A DNA stretch of 36,995 nt, taken from contig JAGVPR010000109.1 in the NCBI GenBank assembly GCA_020052115.1, positions 1 through 36,995 of the forward strand, given 5' to 3'. Within the stretch, counting starts at the first letter, position 1, and every line of letters starts with the position of its first letter. Position numbers and translations under genes: made by a program. The notes under the pieces were generated by a model. That model worked only from the letters and a program-made list of their open reading frames with translations, made no database searches and was not told the DNA's origin. This DNA comes from Candidatus Eiseniibacteriota bacterium (GTDB taxonomy: Bacteria; Eisenbacteria; RBG-16-71-46; JAGVPR01). This document shows positions 18,589-28,461 of this stretch, in pieces.

Positions 18589-21500
18589 ATGAAGCCGATC
18601 CCGCTCCTTCTCGGTCTGGCCATGCTGCTTCCGGGCTCCGCGCTCTACGCGCAGAGCGTGGCTCGCTATTTGCCGGTCACGCGAACCACGGGAATCACCT
18701 ACTCATCCATCGCGACCACCGGGTCGAGCTTCTCCGCATGGCGCAACGGGACGAGCACCGACGACAATCGCAGCGCCGCCACCCCGATCGGCTTCACCTT
18801 CTACTACGACGGCCAAGCATTCACGCAGCTCAGCGTCTCGACGAACGGCTTCATCGATCTTTCGGCTTCCGCTGCGATCGGGAACGGGATCGGCGCATTC
18901 GGCTACTCCAACACGCAATTCAGCGCCACGAGCGGGACGCTTCTGGCGATCGCGCCCATGTACGAAGAACTCATCACGGCGGGCAACCCGGGCACGCAGG
19001 CGTCGCTCGACGCCAGCCTCAAGCATGAGCTGTCCGGCTCCGCGCCGAACCGCGTGCTGACCGTCGAGTGGATTGCGCTCGAGGTGCATGAGGACACGGC
19101 GCCCTCCCTGAACTTCCAGGTCAAGCTGCACGAGTCGAGCGGCGTCATCGAGTTCATTTATGGGACGATGACGGCCGGCGCGGGGGTCTATTCGTACACG
19201 ACTGGCATCAACGGGCCCGCGATCTCCGCGGTGCCGGCCGCGAGCGAGCTTCTCACGCTCCAGTTCGCCGATTCCGACAGCTTCAGCGCGACTCCGCAGA
19301 ACGCGCTCTCCGTGATCCCGGAGTCGAACACGATGCTCTCCCTCGTCCCCGAAGAGAACGTCACGCCGGCCCAACCGCGGAATCTCTCCTTCGAGGAACT
19401 CACGCAGAGCTCGTTCAACGTTGTCTGGGCCGACAGCTCCACCACCGAGACTTTCTTCGTCGTCGAGCGCTCGACCGAAGACGGGCCGTACGAGGGTGTG
19501 GGGAACGTCCCCTCGAACTCGGTCGGAGGCCAGGGGACCGCGTACTCGATCGCCCAGGCGGGTCTGTCGCCCGGGACGATGTACGCATACAGGATCACGG
19601 CCAACAACGAGGCCAGCGCGCCTTCGGGGTATCTGGAGGGGAGCCAGACCACGGATCCTCCCGGGGAACTCGTCAGCGTCGCCAGCGGCAACTGGAGCGA
19701 GCCTTCCACCTGGTTGTACGGCCTGGTGCCGAGCCGGAGCGACGACGTCGTGATATCCGACGGGCACACCGTCATCATTGACACTTCGGCCTCCTGCTGG
19801 GATCTCACGATCGGCCAGGGGAACTCGGGTGTGCTCGAATTCGATCCGATCTCGGCGCGAGCCCTCACGGTCGGACACGACGTGAGGATACAAGCGGGAG
19901 GCGAATTCCGCACCGCGTCGTCCGGCAGCACGGTCACGAGCCATCTGCTCCTCGTGAGCGGGGGACTCGTGAACGACGGCACGCTCGATTTCAGCACGAA
20001 TGCGGACCAAGCGGGCGCTTCGATCCGATTCATCTCTTCCGATGATGTCTCCTTCACGGGAGCCGGTCCGACGACCGACGTCCGTTTCGTGACCGTGAAC
20101 AAGGGCACGAGCCGGACCCCCTTGCTGCTTATCACTCCCGGCCATCTCAGCGTGCGGGGCGATACGACCGACGTCGCTGGCTTCATCACCTTGGTGAGCG
20201 GAACGGTGCAGCTGGGCGGCACGTTCTCTCTGACGAATCGGATCTTCACGACGGCCTCGTACGTGATCCCCGTGACATCCGGCCTTTGGCTCAACAACCC
20301 GAACGTGGTCGTGGCGGGTCAGAACGGTTCTCCAACGAACAACGGCCAGATCCGCATCACGCAGGGGACGTTCTTCGTCGGCACCGCGGCGGGGAACACG
20401 ATGGGCGCATCCGCGGGCGCGGAGTTCGTGATCGAGGGCGGAGCGTTCACCTTCGCCGGCCGCCTCGGAACGGCCAGCGCCGTGACCTACAACCAATCCG
20501 GCGGAGTGGTGAGCGTCGCGACCATGGGCAACACCTCCTCAGGTGTCGCGTCCTTCGATCTCAGCTCCACGACTACCAATTACGTCATGAGCGGCGGCAC
20601 GATCGTTCTGGTGCAGCCGAGCACCGCTCCGTCTACGCGCCTCGACTACAAGATCAGCTCGACCGTCACCTCGTTGACCGGAGGAACGCTTCAGATCGGC
20701 AACGGCGCGACGGCTTCCGATGCGCTCTTCAACATCGTCGGTCCGCTTCCGGGTCTGGTCGTGGATAACGGATCCAGCGGCAGAAGGGTCGTGTTGTTCG
20801 CGGGGACGCCGCAGACCAAGGTCTTCGTGAACACGTCTATTCTCCCCGGGGCCACTCTCGATCTGGGCGGCTTCTCTCTTTATCAGCTCGGTGCGGCCTT
20901 CACCAACGATGGAACGCTTGTCGGGTCTACGGCGGGCAGCCGGATCCGATTCCAGGGCGCCGCGGGGCCTCAGACTTACGCCGGCTCCGGCGCGGTGCAA
21001 GGAGCGCTCGACGGCCTCATCGTGGACAACCTCGCGGGCGTGACGATCTCCGCGGGAATCCCGGCGAACCTCCCGGTCCTCCGCGTGGATCTGCTGCGCG
21101 GGCTGCTGGGAAACAGCAACAGGATCACGCTTGGAAACGGCGGCGCCACCTCGGCCGTGACTCAGATCGGCACCGCGGGTCTTGCCGTGACGGCGGGATC
21201 GTATGACCAGGCGCCTGTGTTCAACCCCGGGACTGCGGGTTGCAGCGTTCTCTACATGGAGGAGAATTCGCACAGGACGGCCGGTTTCGAGATCCCGCCG
21301 GGGCGCTCCATCGCGGGGCTCACGATCGCGAATCCGAACGGCGTGACGCTCTCCGGAGGAGGTCTCACGGTGACGGCGGGTCTCACGCTGAACTCGGGCG
21401 TGCTGGCGACGTCGGCGGGCGACCTGCTCACGCTCGCGAACTCCGTGGCCAACCCTGCGGGCGGTTCAGCCCAGAGCTACGTGGACGGTCCGCTTGCGAT

Positions 21501-24500
21501 CGAGTTCAACGTCGCGTCGCCGACGGACCGCGCCTTTGCAATCGGTAAGTCCGGGGCGTTCCGTCCCCTCGTTCTCAAGCAGGTGGATACCGGCGGGGTC
21601 TCTCGCATCTTCACGGCCGAAGTCGTCTCGGGGCCGCCCGGAGGCTCTCCCATCCAGCCGCTCGCGGCGCTCGATCCGGCACGTCACTGGACGATCGCCA
21701 ACACGGAGAATCTGAACGCGGCGGCACGTGTGCGGCTCGCGTTCGGGTCCGACGACGGGGTGGACTCCATCGCTGATGCGCGTGTCGCGCAGGCCTCCTC
21801 CGCCGGCGGGAGCTTCCTGACCCTCGGCGGCACGGCCACGGGCGATCCGGCGTCTGGCGTCGTGGAATCCACCGCGGATCTCACGCCCGGCGCGGGCTTC
21901 TTCACCATCGGCCTCGAATTCCCGCCGGTCACCTGGGACGGGGGCGCGAGCACGACGTTCTGGGGTGACGGCGCCAACTGGAACCCCGATGGCGTGCCCA
22001 CGAGTTCCGAGGACGTCTCGCTGAGCGCCGCCTCCCCCACGACCATCCAAGTCAACGGGAGCTTCGCATGCGACGTGCTGGCCATCGGGGACAGCATTGC
22101 GGTCGAATTCGGTTCCGGATCGCTGGACGCGGGAGGCGCGTTCACCCAGCTCGGCGGAATCGTGCACCTGGAAGCCGGCGTCCTGCGCGTTTCGGGTTCC
22201 TCGCTCCTTTCCGGGGGCGATCTCTACACCGACTCCGGGGAACTTCAGGCGGCGGGCGTGATGACGATCTCCGGCGGCACGGCGCATCTTGCGGGTTCGG
22301 GACGTCTTCTTGCCGAGGGGAATCTCTCATTGGAGGGCGGGGCGGTCGTCGTCGGCGATGGAACGATCGAGATGCGCGGGGCGTTCTCCAGAGTCGCCGG
22401 CTCGTTCGATGCGGGCACCGGCGCGACGGTGTTCTCGGGCTCCATCCCGCAGAGCATCGGCGGGGGTGTCACGCATCATCGTCTCGTGCTTCGCGGCGCG
22501 GGCGCGAAGGTCTTCGCGGCCGGCGCCGAATTCACCGTCGCTGACGATTTCACGGTCGAGAGCAGCGCACAGGTCGCGCTGAGCGACACGACGCCCACCA
22601 CGATCGCCGTAGGCGGCGATCTCCAGTACGGAGGTCTCGGCGGCGGAAGCCACGTCGGCCGCCTCACGGTGAACCTCACGGGCGCCGGGAAGATGATCGG
22701 CGGATCGGCCATGAAACGTGCCGGTTCCGCACGCCTGCCGGGTGGAATCACGGGCGTCGTGCTGAATCACCTCACGGATCCGCGGGAGATCTCGGTGGAA
22801 ACGGCGCGCGATGGGACGAAGAGCCGGTCGGGTCTGCGAAACACCTACTCCCAAAGGGCGGCCGATGTCGCGACTCTGATGGCCGCGGCCGCCAGGGATG
22901 CGCGCGTCACCTTGAATCTCGACGACGCGACGCTCGTGCGGAATCCCGTGGGGCTGGGATGGCTCTCGCCGCCGGCTCCGTTCGAGATGGCTGTCACCGT
23001 CGCCGCGGGAGCGTCCTACTCGCTCGAGGACGATGTCACGATCGGTTCCGGGCGGGAGTTCACCGTGAACGGCCGTCTCGATTGCGGGTCGTTCGCGCTC
23101 GGGGGCGACGGGGCCGTCGTTGTCGCGCCGGACGGGGTGCTCGCCACCGCGACGGCGGACACCAGCGGGCTCGCGGCCACGGTGCTTGCCGCGGGACCGA
23201 ACCGCTACGACGACGGAGCGATCATCGAGTACGGCGCCGCCGGGGATCAGACGATCAACGCCGCCAACCATCCTGCCTCGGCGATGATCTACACGGCCGG
23301 CGGCGGCATCAAGACGCTGAGCGGCGACATGACGATCACGGGAGGCTCGGGCCCCGCGCTCACCAAGGGCGCGCTCTTCGTGGGCCCCGGAACTGTCTTC
23401 GCCGACGGCGCGCACCGGCTGAGCTTCGCGACGAGCGACTTCGCGAACGTGATCGTCGAAGGCGACTATTCCTCTTCGGGGGCCGGCTCTCTTTCTTACG
23501 AGTCGGGGGCTTACCTCTCGAACATCTTGGCCGCGGACAGCACCGCGTTCGGTGATCTCTTCCTGAACTTCGATTCCTCCACGCAGGCCGTCGAGTTGAA
23601 CGCCGCCGACACGGTGGGCGTGAGCTTCCGGAACATCACGTTCGGGGGCGCAGCCGGAGGCGGCGCCGCGGGCGGCACCCTCCGGCTCAACGAGACGGGC
23701 ATCACGAATGTCACGGTCACCGGCGGCGTAATGCTGTCTCCCGCCGTGGCGGCCAACACGGGCGGGGGTTTCGGGGGGACGGTCTCCACGACGGGAACGG
23801 TTCTCGTGCTCGGCGACATCGTCTCCACGAGCGTTGAGGCAACGCAGCCGATCCTGGACGGGACCGGCGAGAACACGCTGGTGCTGGGCGGAACCGCGGG
23901 GACGCAGAATCTCTCGCTCGCGGCGAGCGCGACGCTGTTCCCCGGCTCGACCCTGCGCGTGGCGAATGCATCCGGTGTAGAGCTTGCCGGAGCGGGCCTC
24001 GGCTACGGAATCGGCGGAACCCTGGATCTAGAAGGCGGCAACGTGACGACCGGCGGGAACACGCTGGCGATCGCCGGGGCGGGGACGCTCACCCGCGTCT
24101 CGGGGCATGTGGTCGGCAATCTCCGCAAGAACGTCGGCGCGGGACTGGGCCCCGCGGTGACGTTCGAGATCGGCACCGGCGGCGACTACACGCCGGTCGA
24201 AGCGGTCTTCGACACCGTCAGCGCGGGCGGCGAGCTCGCCGCGACGGTCGCGGCCGCAGATCATCCGCTCCTCGCTGCATCCGGGCTCGATGTCTCGAAG
24301 ACCGCGAACCGCACCTGGACTCTGACCGGTCCGGATCTCGGCTTCTCGGGAGGCAACGCGACCTTCCATTTCGTCCCCGGCGACCTGGATCCCGGCGCCG
24401 ATCCGGACAGCTTCATGGTGGTGAGGCGCGGGCCGGCATCCTGGTCGTTCGAGTCCGTCGGCGTCCGGACTCCGGCGGCGACGCAGGCGACGGGGTTCGC

Positions 24501-26496
24501 GGCGCTCGGGGACTTCGCGGTCGGCCAGGGCGATGTCTTCTCGATCACCGCCACAGCGGGTCCGAGCGGAACGGTTGACCCACTGGGTGTCGTGAGTCTG
24601 CCCGCCGGATCCGACAGCTCGTTCACGATGCTCCCGGATCCGGGCTATCACGTGGCGGACGTGCTCGTGGATTCCACATCCGTCGGCGCGGTGAACCTCT
24701 ATACATTCTCGAGCATCGTCTCGGACCACACGATCCACGCGACCTTCGAGGAAGATTCGGACCTCGTCGAGGCGCGTCCGCTTGAGGGCATCTGCATCTC
24801 GAGCGCGACTCCGTGCGTGGAAGTGCCCGTGATGATCGAGCGGATGACTTCCACGCCGCTTCGCAGCTTCAGCGTTACGCTTCAGCTCGGCGCAGGGCTG
24901 GAACTCTGCAGTGGGCCGGATACCACCAACATCGTCGAGGGCACGTACCTGAGCAGCTACGGCGTCGAAACGGCCTTCTATGTGGTGTCCAACGGCGGCG
25001 GCTCCTACACCGTGGACGGAAGCATCCTCGGCTGGCCGTGCGGCCAGACCGGGGACGGGACGATCCTCTCGATCTTCGTCGCGAGCACCGCTCCCGGCGG
25101 GACCGGCACGATCACCATCACGGAGGTCCTCCTTCGCGACTGCGTCAACGGCCCCATCTTGGCCTGGCCGGGCGCCGTCGCCGCCGTCGAGATAGACAAC
25201 ACGCCCCCGGTCGCCGTCTCGAACGTCACTGCCGTCCAGGTGAAGACCGGCAACGACGCCGACGGCACGACCAAGATCAGCGTGACGTTCACGCCGCCCG
25301 CGGACGCCGTCGAAGTGGAGGTCTATCGCGCGGCCTTCGGCAACTACCCGGAATACGACGATCCGCCGGACGCGGGGTCCGAGCCCGCGGCGCCCGCGTA
25401 TCCGCCCGGCGCGCCGTGGCTCCCGACCGGCGTGACGGCGAGCGGGCAGACGGACGAGCCGCCGATGCGCGGTTTCTGGTACTACGTGGCCTTCGCGAAG
25501 GATGGGTGCGGTAACCCCTCACCGGTGTCGGCGCGGACGCCGGGCACGCTGAACTACCACCTCGGCGACGTTCACGACGCGTCGGTCGAGTGCGCCGGCG
25601 ACAACGCCGTGAGCGCGGCGGACATCAGCTTCCTCAGCGCGCACTACGGCGCGGCGCTCGGCGAAGCCGACACGCTGGGCTGCCTGGATGTGGGGCCCAC
25701 CCAGGATCTATGGGTGAACGCGCGCCCGCTGACCGACAACTGGATCCAGTTCGAGGATCTCATGATGTTCGCGATCAACTACGGCGCCTTGTCGAAGGGC
25801 ATGACGAAGCCTCCGCCCGCGGCGGTGGACGAGCTGACGCTGGAGGCGCCGGGTGAAGTGGAAGAGGGCGCGTTCGTGACGGCGAAGATCTTCGCCCGGG
25901 GCACCGGGCTCGTGCAGGGGCTGTCGGTGTCGCTCGCGTGGAACGCGGGCGTCGTCGAGCCCGTCAGCATGGTCCCGGGTGATCTGATCGGCCCCAACGG
26001 CGCGGTCGCCTTCACGCCGGCCCCAGGGACGGTGGACGCCGCCGTCCTCGGTGTCGCACAGGGTGGTTTCACGGGCGAGGGCTACCTTGCCGAGGTGACC
26101 TTCCACGCCATTGCCGCCGGCGAGCCGGGCTTCGGGATCGCATCGGTGGATGCCCGCGACGAGTTCAATCACACGGTCGCGATCGGCGTCGTCGTCGGCG
26201 CGCCGCAGCCCACGCCGCGGGTCACGGCGCTGATCGGGTGCGCGCCGAATCCATTCGTTCCGATGACGACGGTGCGCTACAGTCTGGCGCAGAGCGGGCC
26301 GGTCGATCTGACGGTCTTCTCGGTGGACGGCCGTCGAGTGCGCACGCTCGCGAGCGGCGTGCGGCCGGCCGGTGAACACCGCGTCACGTGGGACGGATTG
26401 GACGAGCGCGGTGCGAGAGTGTCCTCAGGGGTCTATTTCGCGCGTTTCAGGGCCGCAGGCGTGACGCACACGCGCTCGGTGACGCTGCTGAGATAG
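18589..26496 (+). CDS. Giant (2635 aa) secreted beta-solenoid protein with FN3-like, G8-like, bacterial-repeat, cohesin-like and dockerin-like modules and FlgD/T9SS-like C-terminal sorting domain
   Basis: SD GGAGG; signal peptide MKPIPLLLGLAMLLPGSALYAQS. FN3-like PRNLSFEELTQSSFNVVWADSSTTETFFVVERS. G8-like GNWSEPSTWLYGLVPSRSDDVVISDGHTV. Repeat ITATAGPSGTVDPLGVVSLPAGSDSSFTMLPDPGYHVADVLVDSTSVGAVNLYTF. Dockerin-like VSAADISFLSAHYG/IQFEDLMMFAINYG. C-term PNPFVPMTTVRYSLAQ...SGVYFARFRAAGVTHTRSVTLLR. Confidence 0.9.
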   Translation: MKPIPLLLGLAMLLPGSALYAQSVARYLPVTRTTGITYSSIATTGSSFSAWRNGTSTDDNRSAATPIGFTFYYDGQAFTQLSVSTNGFIDLSASAAIGNGIGAFGYSNTQFSATSGTLLAIAPMYEELITAGNPGTQASLDASLKHELSGSAPNRVLTVEWIALEVHEDTAPSLNFQVKLHESSGVIEFIYGTMTAGAGVYSYTTGINGPAISAVPAASELLTLQFADSDSFSATPQNALSVIPESNTMLSLVPEENVTPAQPRNLSFEELTQSSFNVVWADSSTTETFFVVERSTEDGPYEGVGNVPSNSVGGQGTAYSIAQAGLSPGTMYAYRITANNEASAPSGYLEGSQTTDPPGELVSVASGNWSEPSTWLYGLVPSRSDDVVISDGHTVIIDTSASCWDLTIGQGNSGVLEFDPISARALTVGHDVRIQAGGEFRTASSGSTVTSHLLLVSGGLVNDGTLDFSTNADQAGASIRFISSDDVSFTGAGPTTDVRFVTVNKGTSRTPLLLITPGHLSVRGDTTDVAGFITLVSGTVQLGGTFSLTNRIFTTASYVIPVTSGLWLNNPNVVVAGQNGSPTNNGQIRITQGTFFVGTAAGNTMGASAGAEFVIEGGAFTFAGRLGTASAVTYNQSGGVVSVATMGNTSSGVASFDLSSTTTNYVMSGGTIVLVQPSTAPSTRLDYKISSTVTSLTGGTLQIGNGATASDALFNIVGPLPGLVVDNGSSGRRVVLFAGTPQTKVFVNTSILPGATLDLGGFSLYQLGAAFTNDGTLVGSTAGSRIRFQGAAGPQTYAGSGAVQGALDGLIVDNLAGVTISAGIPANLPVLRVDLLRGLLGNSNRITLGNGGATSAVTQIGTAGLAVTAGSYDQAPVFNPGTAGCSVLYMEENSHRTAGFEIPPGRSIAGLTIANPNGVTLSGGGLTVTAGLTLNSGVLATSAGDLLTLANSVANPAGGSAQSYVDGPLAIEFNVASPTDRAFAIGKSGAFRPLVLKQVDTGGVSRIFTAEVVSGPPGGSPIQPLAALDPARHWTIANTENLNAAARVRLAFGSDDGVDSIADARVAQASSAGGSFLTLGGTATGDPASGVVESTADLTPGAGFFTIGLEFPPVTWDGGASTTFWGDGANWNPDGVPTSSEDVSLSAASPTTIQVNGSFACDVLAIGDSIAVEFGSGSLDAGGAFTQLGGIVHLEAGVLRVSGSSLLSGGDLYTDSGELQAAGVMTISGGTAHLAGSGRLLAEGNLSLEGGAVVVGDGTIEMRGAFSRVAGSFDAGTGATVFSGSIPQSIGGGVTHHRLVLRGAGAKVFAAGAEFTVADDFTVESSAQVALSDTTPTTIAVGGDLQYGGLGGGSHVGRLTVNLTGAGKMIGGSAMKRAGSARLPGGITGVVLNHLTDPREISVETARDGTKSRSGLRNTYSQRAADVATLMAAAARDARVTLNLDDATLVRNPVGLGWLSPPAPFEMAVTVAAGASYSLEDDVTIGSGREFTVNGRLDCGSFALGGDGAVVVAPDGVLATATADTSGLAATVLAAGPNRYDDGAIIEYGAAGDQTINAANHPASAMIYTAGGGIKTLSGDMTITGGSGPALTKGALFVGPGTVFADGAHRLSFATSDFANVIVEGDYSSSGAGSLSYESGAYLSNILAADSTAFGDLFLNFDSSTQAVELNAADTVGVSFRNITFGGAAGGGAAGGTLRLNETGITNVTVTGGVMLSPAVAANTGGGFGGTVSTTGTVLVLGDIVSTSVEATQPILDGTGENTLVLGGTAGTQNLSLAASATLFPGSTLRVANASGVELAGAGLGYGIGGTLDLEGGNVTTGGNTLAIAGAGTLTRVSGHVVGNLRKNVGAGLGPAVTFEIGTGGDYTPVEAVFDTVSAGGELAATVAAADHPLLAASGLDVSKTANRTWTLTGPDLGFSGGNATFHFVPGDLDPGADPDSFMVVRRGPASWSFESVGVRTPAATQATGFAALGDFAVGQGDVFSITATAGPSGTVDPLGVVSLPAGSDSSFTMLPDPGYHVADVLVDSTSVGAVNLYTFSSIVSDHTIHATFEEDSDLVEARPLEGICISSATPCVEVPVMIERMTSTPLRSFSVTLQLGAGLELCSGPDTTNIVEGTYLSSYGVETAFYVVSNGGGSYTVDGSILGWPCGQTGDGTILSIFVASTAPGGTGTITITEVLLRDCVNGPILAWPGAVAAVEIDNTPPVAVSNVTAVQVKTGNDADGTTKISVTFTPPADAVEVEVYRAAFGNYPEYDDPPDAGSEPAAPAYPPGAPWLPTGVTASGQTDEPPMRGFWYYVAFAKDGCGNPSPVSARTPGTLNYHLGDVHDASVECAGDNAVSAADISFLSAHYGAALGEADTLGCLDVGPTQDLWVNARPLTDNWIQFEDLMMFAINYGALSKGMTKPPPAAVDELTLEAPGEVEEGAFVTAKIFARGTGLVQGLSVSLAWNAGVVEPVSMVPGDLIGPNGAVAFTPAPGTVDAAVLGVAQGGFTGEGYLAEVTFHAIAAGEPGFGIASVDARDEFNHTVAIGVVVGAPQPTPRVTALIGCAPNPFVPMTTVRYSLAQSGPVDLTVFSVDGRRVRTLASGVRPAGEHRVTWDGLDERGARVSSGVYFARFRAAGVTHTRSVTLLR

Positions 26497-26559
26497 AGGG
26501 CGCCCGCACCGGCGCCTGCCCATCGTCAGCCAAGGTCCTCTCGCAAAGGAGCTCCGGTC

Positions 26560-28461
26560 ATGGTCCGTGTGGAGTCTCTCCTCTCCGCGCGCTTGTTCCT
26601 CGTTCCCCAGCTTGCCGGCGGTCGAATCTACTTCATCAGCAACCTGAGCGGCAGGCTCACGCTCTACGCCATGGACGAGGGCGGGAGCATTCCCGAGCCT
26701 CTCCTGCCGCCGGACATCGCGCTGCAGAATCCAGAGTTGATCGGCGGCCTCGCGTACCACATCTTCCCAAAGCTCGCGAAGATCCTCGTCATGATTGACA
26801 AGGACGGCGACGAGAACTACCAGCCGATGATCATCCCGATCGGCGGCGGCTTCCCCGAGCCCGCCTCCGGCGGATTCTTCGAGGGCTACCGGGTCCATTG
26901 CACTCACTGCGACCCTGAGCGGGGCCTGGCGTACTTCAGTGCCGAGTCGAAGAAAGAGCAGAACAACGAGGCGTTCCAGGTGGAGATCGAGAGCGGGCGC
27001 CGCGAGAAGATGGGGGAGAGCCGCTGGGGCTGCTGGATGGACGGCGTCAACGAGACGCACACCAAGGCGATCCTCACCGACACCTACACGGTCGGCGACC
27101 ACGTTCTCTACCTGTGGTCGAAGGGGGAGGGAGCGCGGCCGCTCTACGGCAAGCCGCTGGAGCAGCGTGCCGAGGGGGAGACCGTGGCGCTGAGCGCCAT
27201 CACCGGCTGCCAGTTCACTGCCGGCGACAAGGGTCTCCTCTTCGTGACGGCGCTCTTCTCGGACACCTTCGGGCTCGGCTACCTGCCCCTCTCAGGAGCG
27301 GGTGACGTCAGGCCGGTCGCCGTGGCCGGGACCGTCCACGAAGGGGCGGGGGAACTGGTGGGACTGCGCTCGGCGAAGAAGGGGCGCTATCTCCTCGAGT
27401 ACAACATAGACGGCTGCAGCTGGCTCTACGAAGGGACCCTCGACGAGGGCGCGCTGAAGGTGACCCTCGACACGGTCGTCTGCGGGCGCGGGACGTTGTC
27501 GCAGGGGGTCATGCACAACCCTTACTACGAGAAGACCGGGGACCGGTGGGCGCTTTCCTTCTGCACCGCGACATCCCCGACGCAGATCTACACGATCGAG
27601 GGCGCCGACCGCCGGCGCGTCAACGTGCACACGCGCGAGCGGCTCCTGGGCATTCCTGACGAGCACCTCGCGGCGGGCGAGGATGCTTCCTTCCCGTCAT
27701 TCGACGGCCGCCGCGTCTCCGCACGGCTGTATCTGCCGTCTCCTGCGCTCGGCTTCGCCGGCAGGCGGCCGCTCGTCTACTACGTCCACGGGGGCCCGCA
27801 GGGCCAGGAGCGGCCGAATTTCGCCTGGTTCTCGATGCCGCTCATCCAGTTCCTCACGCTGCGCGGCTTCGCCGTCTTCGTTCCGAACGTGCGTGGGAGC
27901 ACGGGTTACGGCCTCGCCTACACGAAGAAGGTGGACCACGACTGGGGCGGGGACGACCGTCTGGACCACATTCATGCGATGAAGGTCCTCTCGGGCGACG
28001 CGCGCGTGGATGTCTCTCGCGCCGCCGTCATCGGCCGCTCCTACGGCGGCTACATGACGCTGATGCTCGCCTCGCGGCACCCGGAACTCTGGGCCGCGGC
28101 GGTGGACATGTTCGGGCCGTATGACCTGCTCACGTTCATGGACCGCATTCCGGAGACATGGAAGCCGTATTTCGCTATCGCGGTCGGCGACCCTCAGAAG
28201 GACCGCGACTTCCTCGTCGAGCGCTCGCCGCGGTCGTACATGGACAAGATCCGCAGCCCTCTGCTCGTCATCCAGGGCGCGAACGACCCGAGGGTCGTCG
28301 AGCGCGAGTCACGCGATGTCGTCGAGCAATTGCGCGCGAAGGGGAAGGATGTCGAGTATCTGATGTTCTCGAACGAAGGGCATGACGTCTTGAAGTTCGA
28401 AAACCTCGTGCGCTGCTACGACACGATCGCGGGGTTCTTCGCGAAGCACCTGCGGCCGTGA
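26560..28461 (+). CDS. S9-family (prolyl oligopeptidase-like) serine peptidase
   Basis: YYVHGGPQGQERPNFAW...NVRGSTGYGLAYTKKVDHDWGGDD...VIGRSYGGYMTLML (Ser)...IQGANDPRV (Asp)...SNEGHDV (His). SD AAAGGAG. No signal peptide. Confidence 0.93.
   Translation: MVRVESLLSARLFLVPQLAGGRIYFISNLSGRLTLYAMDEGGSIPEPLLPPDIALQNPELIGGLAYHIFPKLAKILVMIDKDGDENYQPMIIPIGGGFPEPASGGFFEGYRVHCTHCDPERGLAYFSAESKKEQNNEAFQVEIESGRREKMGESRWGCWMDGVNETHTKAILTDTYTVGDHVLYLWSKGEGARPLYGKPLEQRAEGETVALSAITGCQFTAGDKGLLFVTALFSDTFGLGYLPLSGAGDVRPVAVAGTVHEGAGELVGLRSAKKGRYLLEYNIDGCSWLYEGTLDEGALKVTLDTVVCGRGTLSQGVMHNPYYEKTGDRWALSFCTATSPTQIYTIEGADRRRVNVHTRERLLGIPDEHLAAGEDASFPSFDGRRVSARLYLPSPALGFAGRRPLVYYVHGGPQGQERPNFAWFSMPLIQFLTLRGFAVFVPNVRGSTGYGLAYTKKVDHDWGGDDRLDHIHAMKVLSGDARVDVSRAAVIGRSYGGYMTLMLASRHPELWAAAVDMFGPYDLLTFMDRIPETWKPYFAIAVGDPQKDRDFLVERSPRSYMDKIRSPLLVIQGANDPRVVERESRDVVEQLRAKGKDVEYLMFSNEGHDVLKFENLVRCYDTIAGFFAKHLRP

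Noticed and set aside
18344-18592. 82-aa upstream ORF starting in the palindrome and ending in ATGA overlap with the giant gene
   Set aside because: No SD, Ser/Arg-rich composition without a domain; the giant gene has its own SD. Overlap is likely coincidental, though ribosome profiling could test it.
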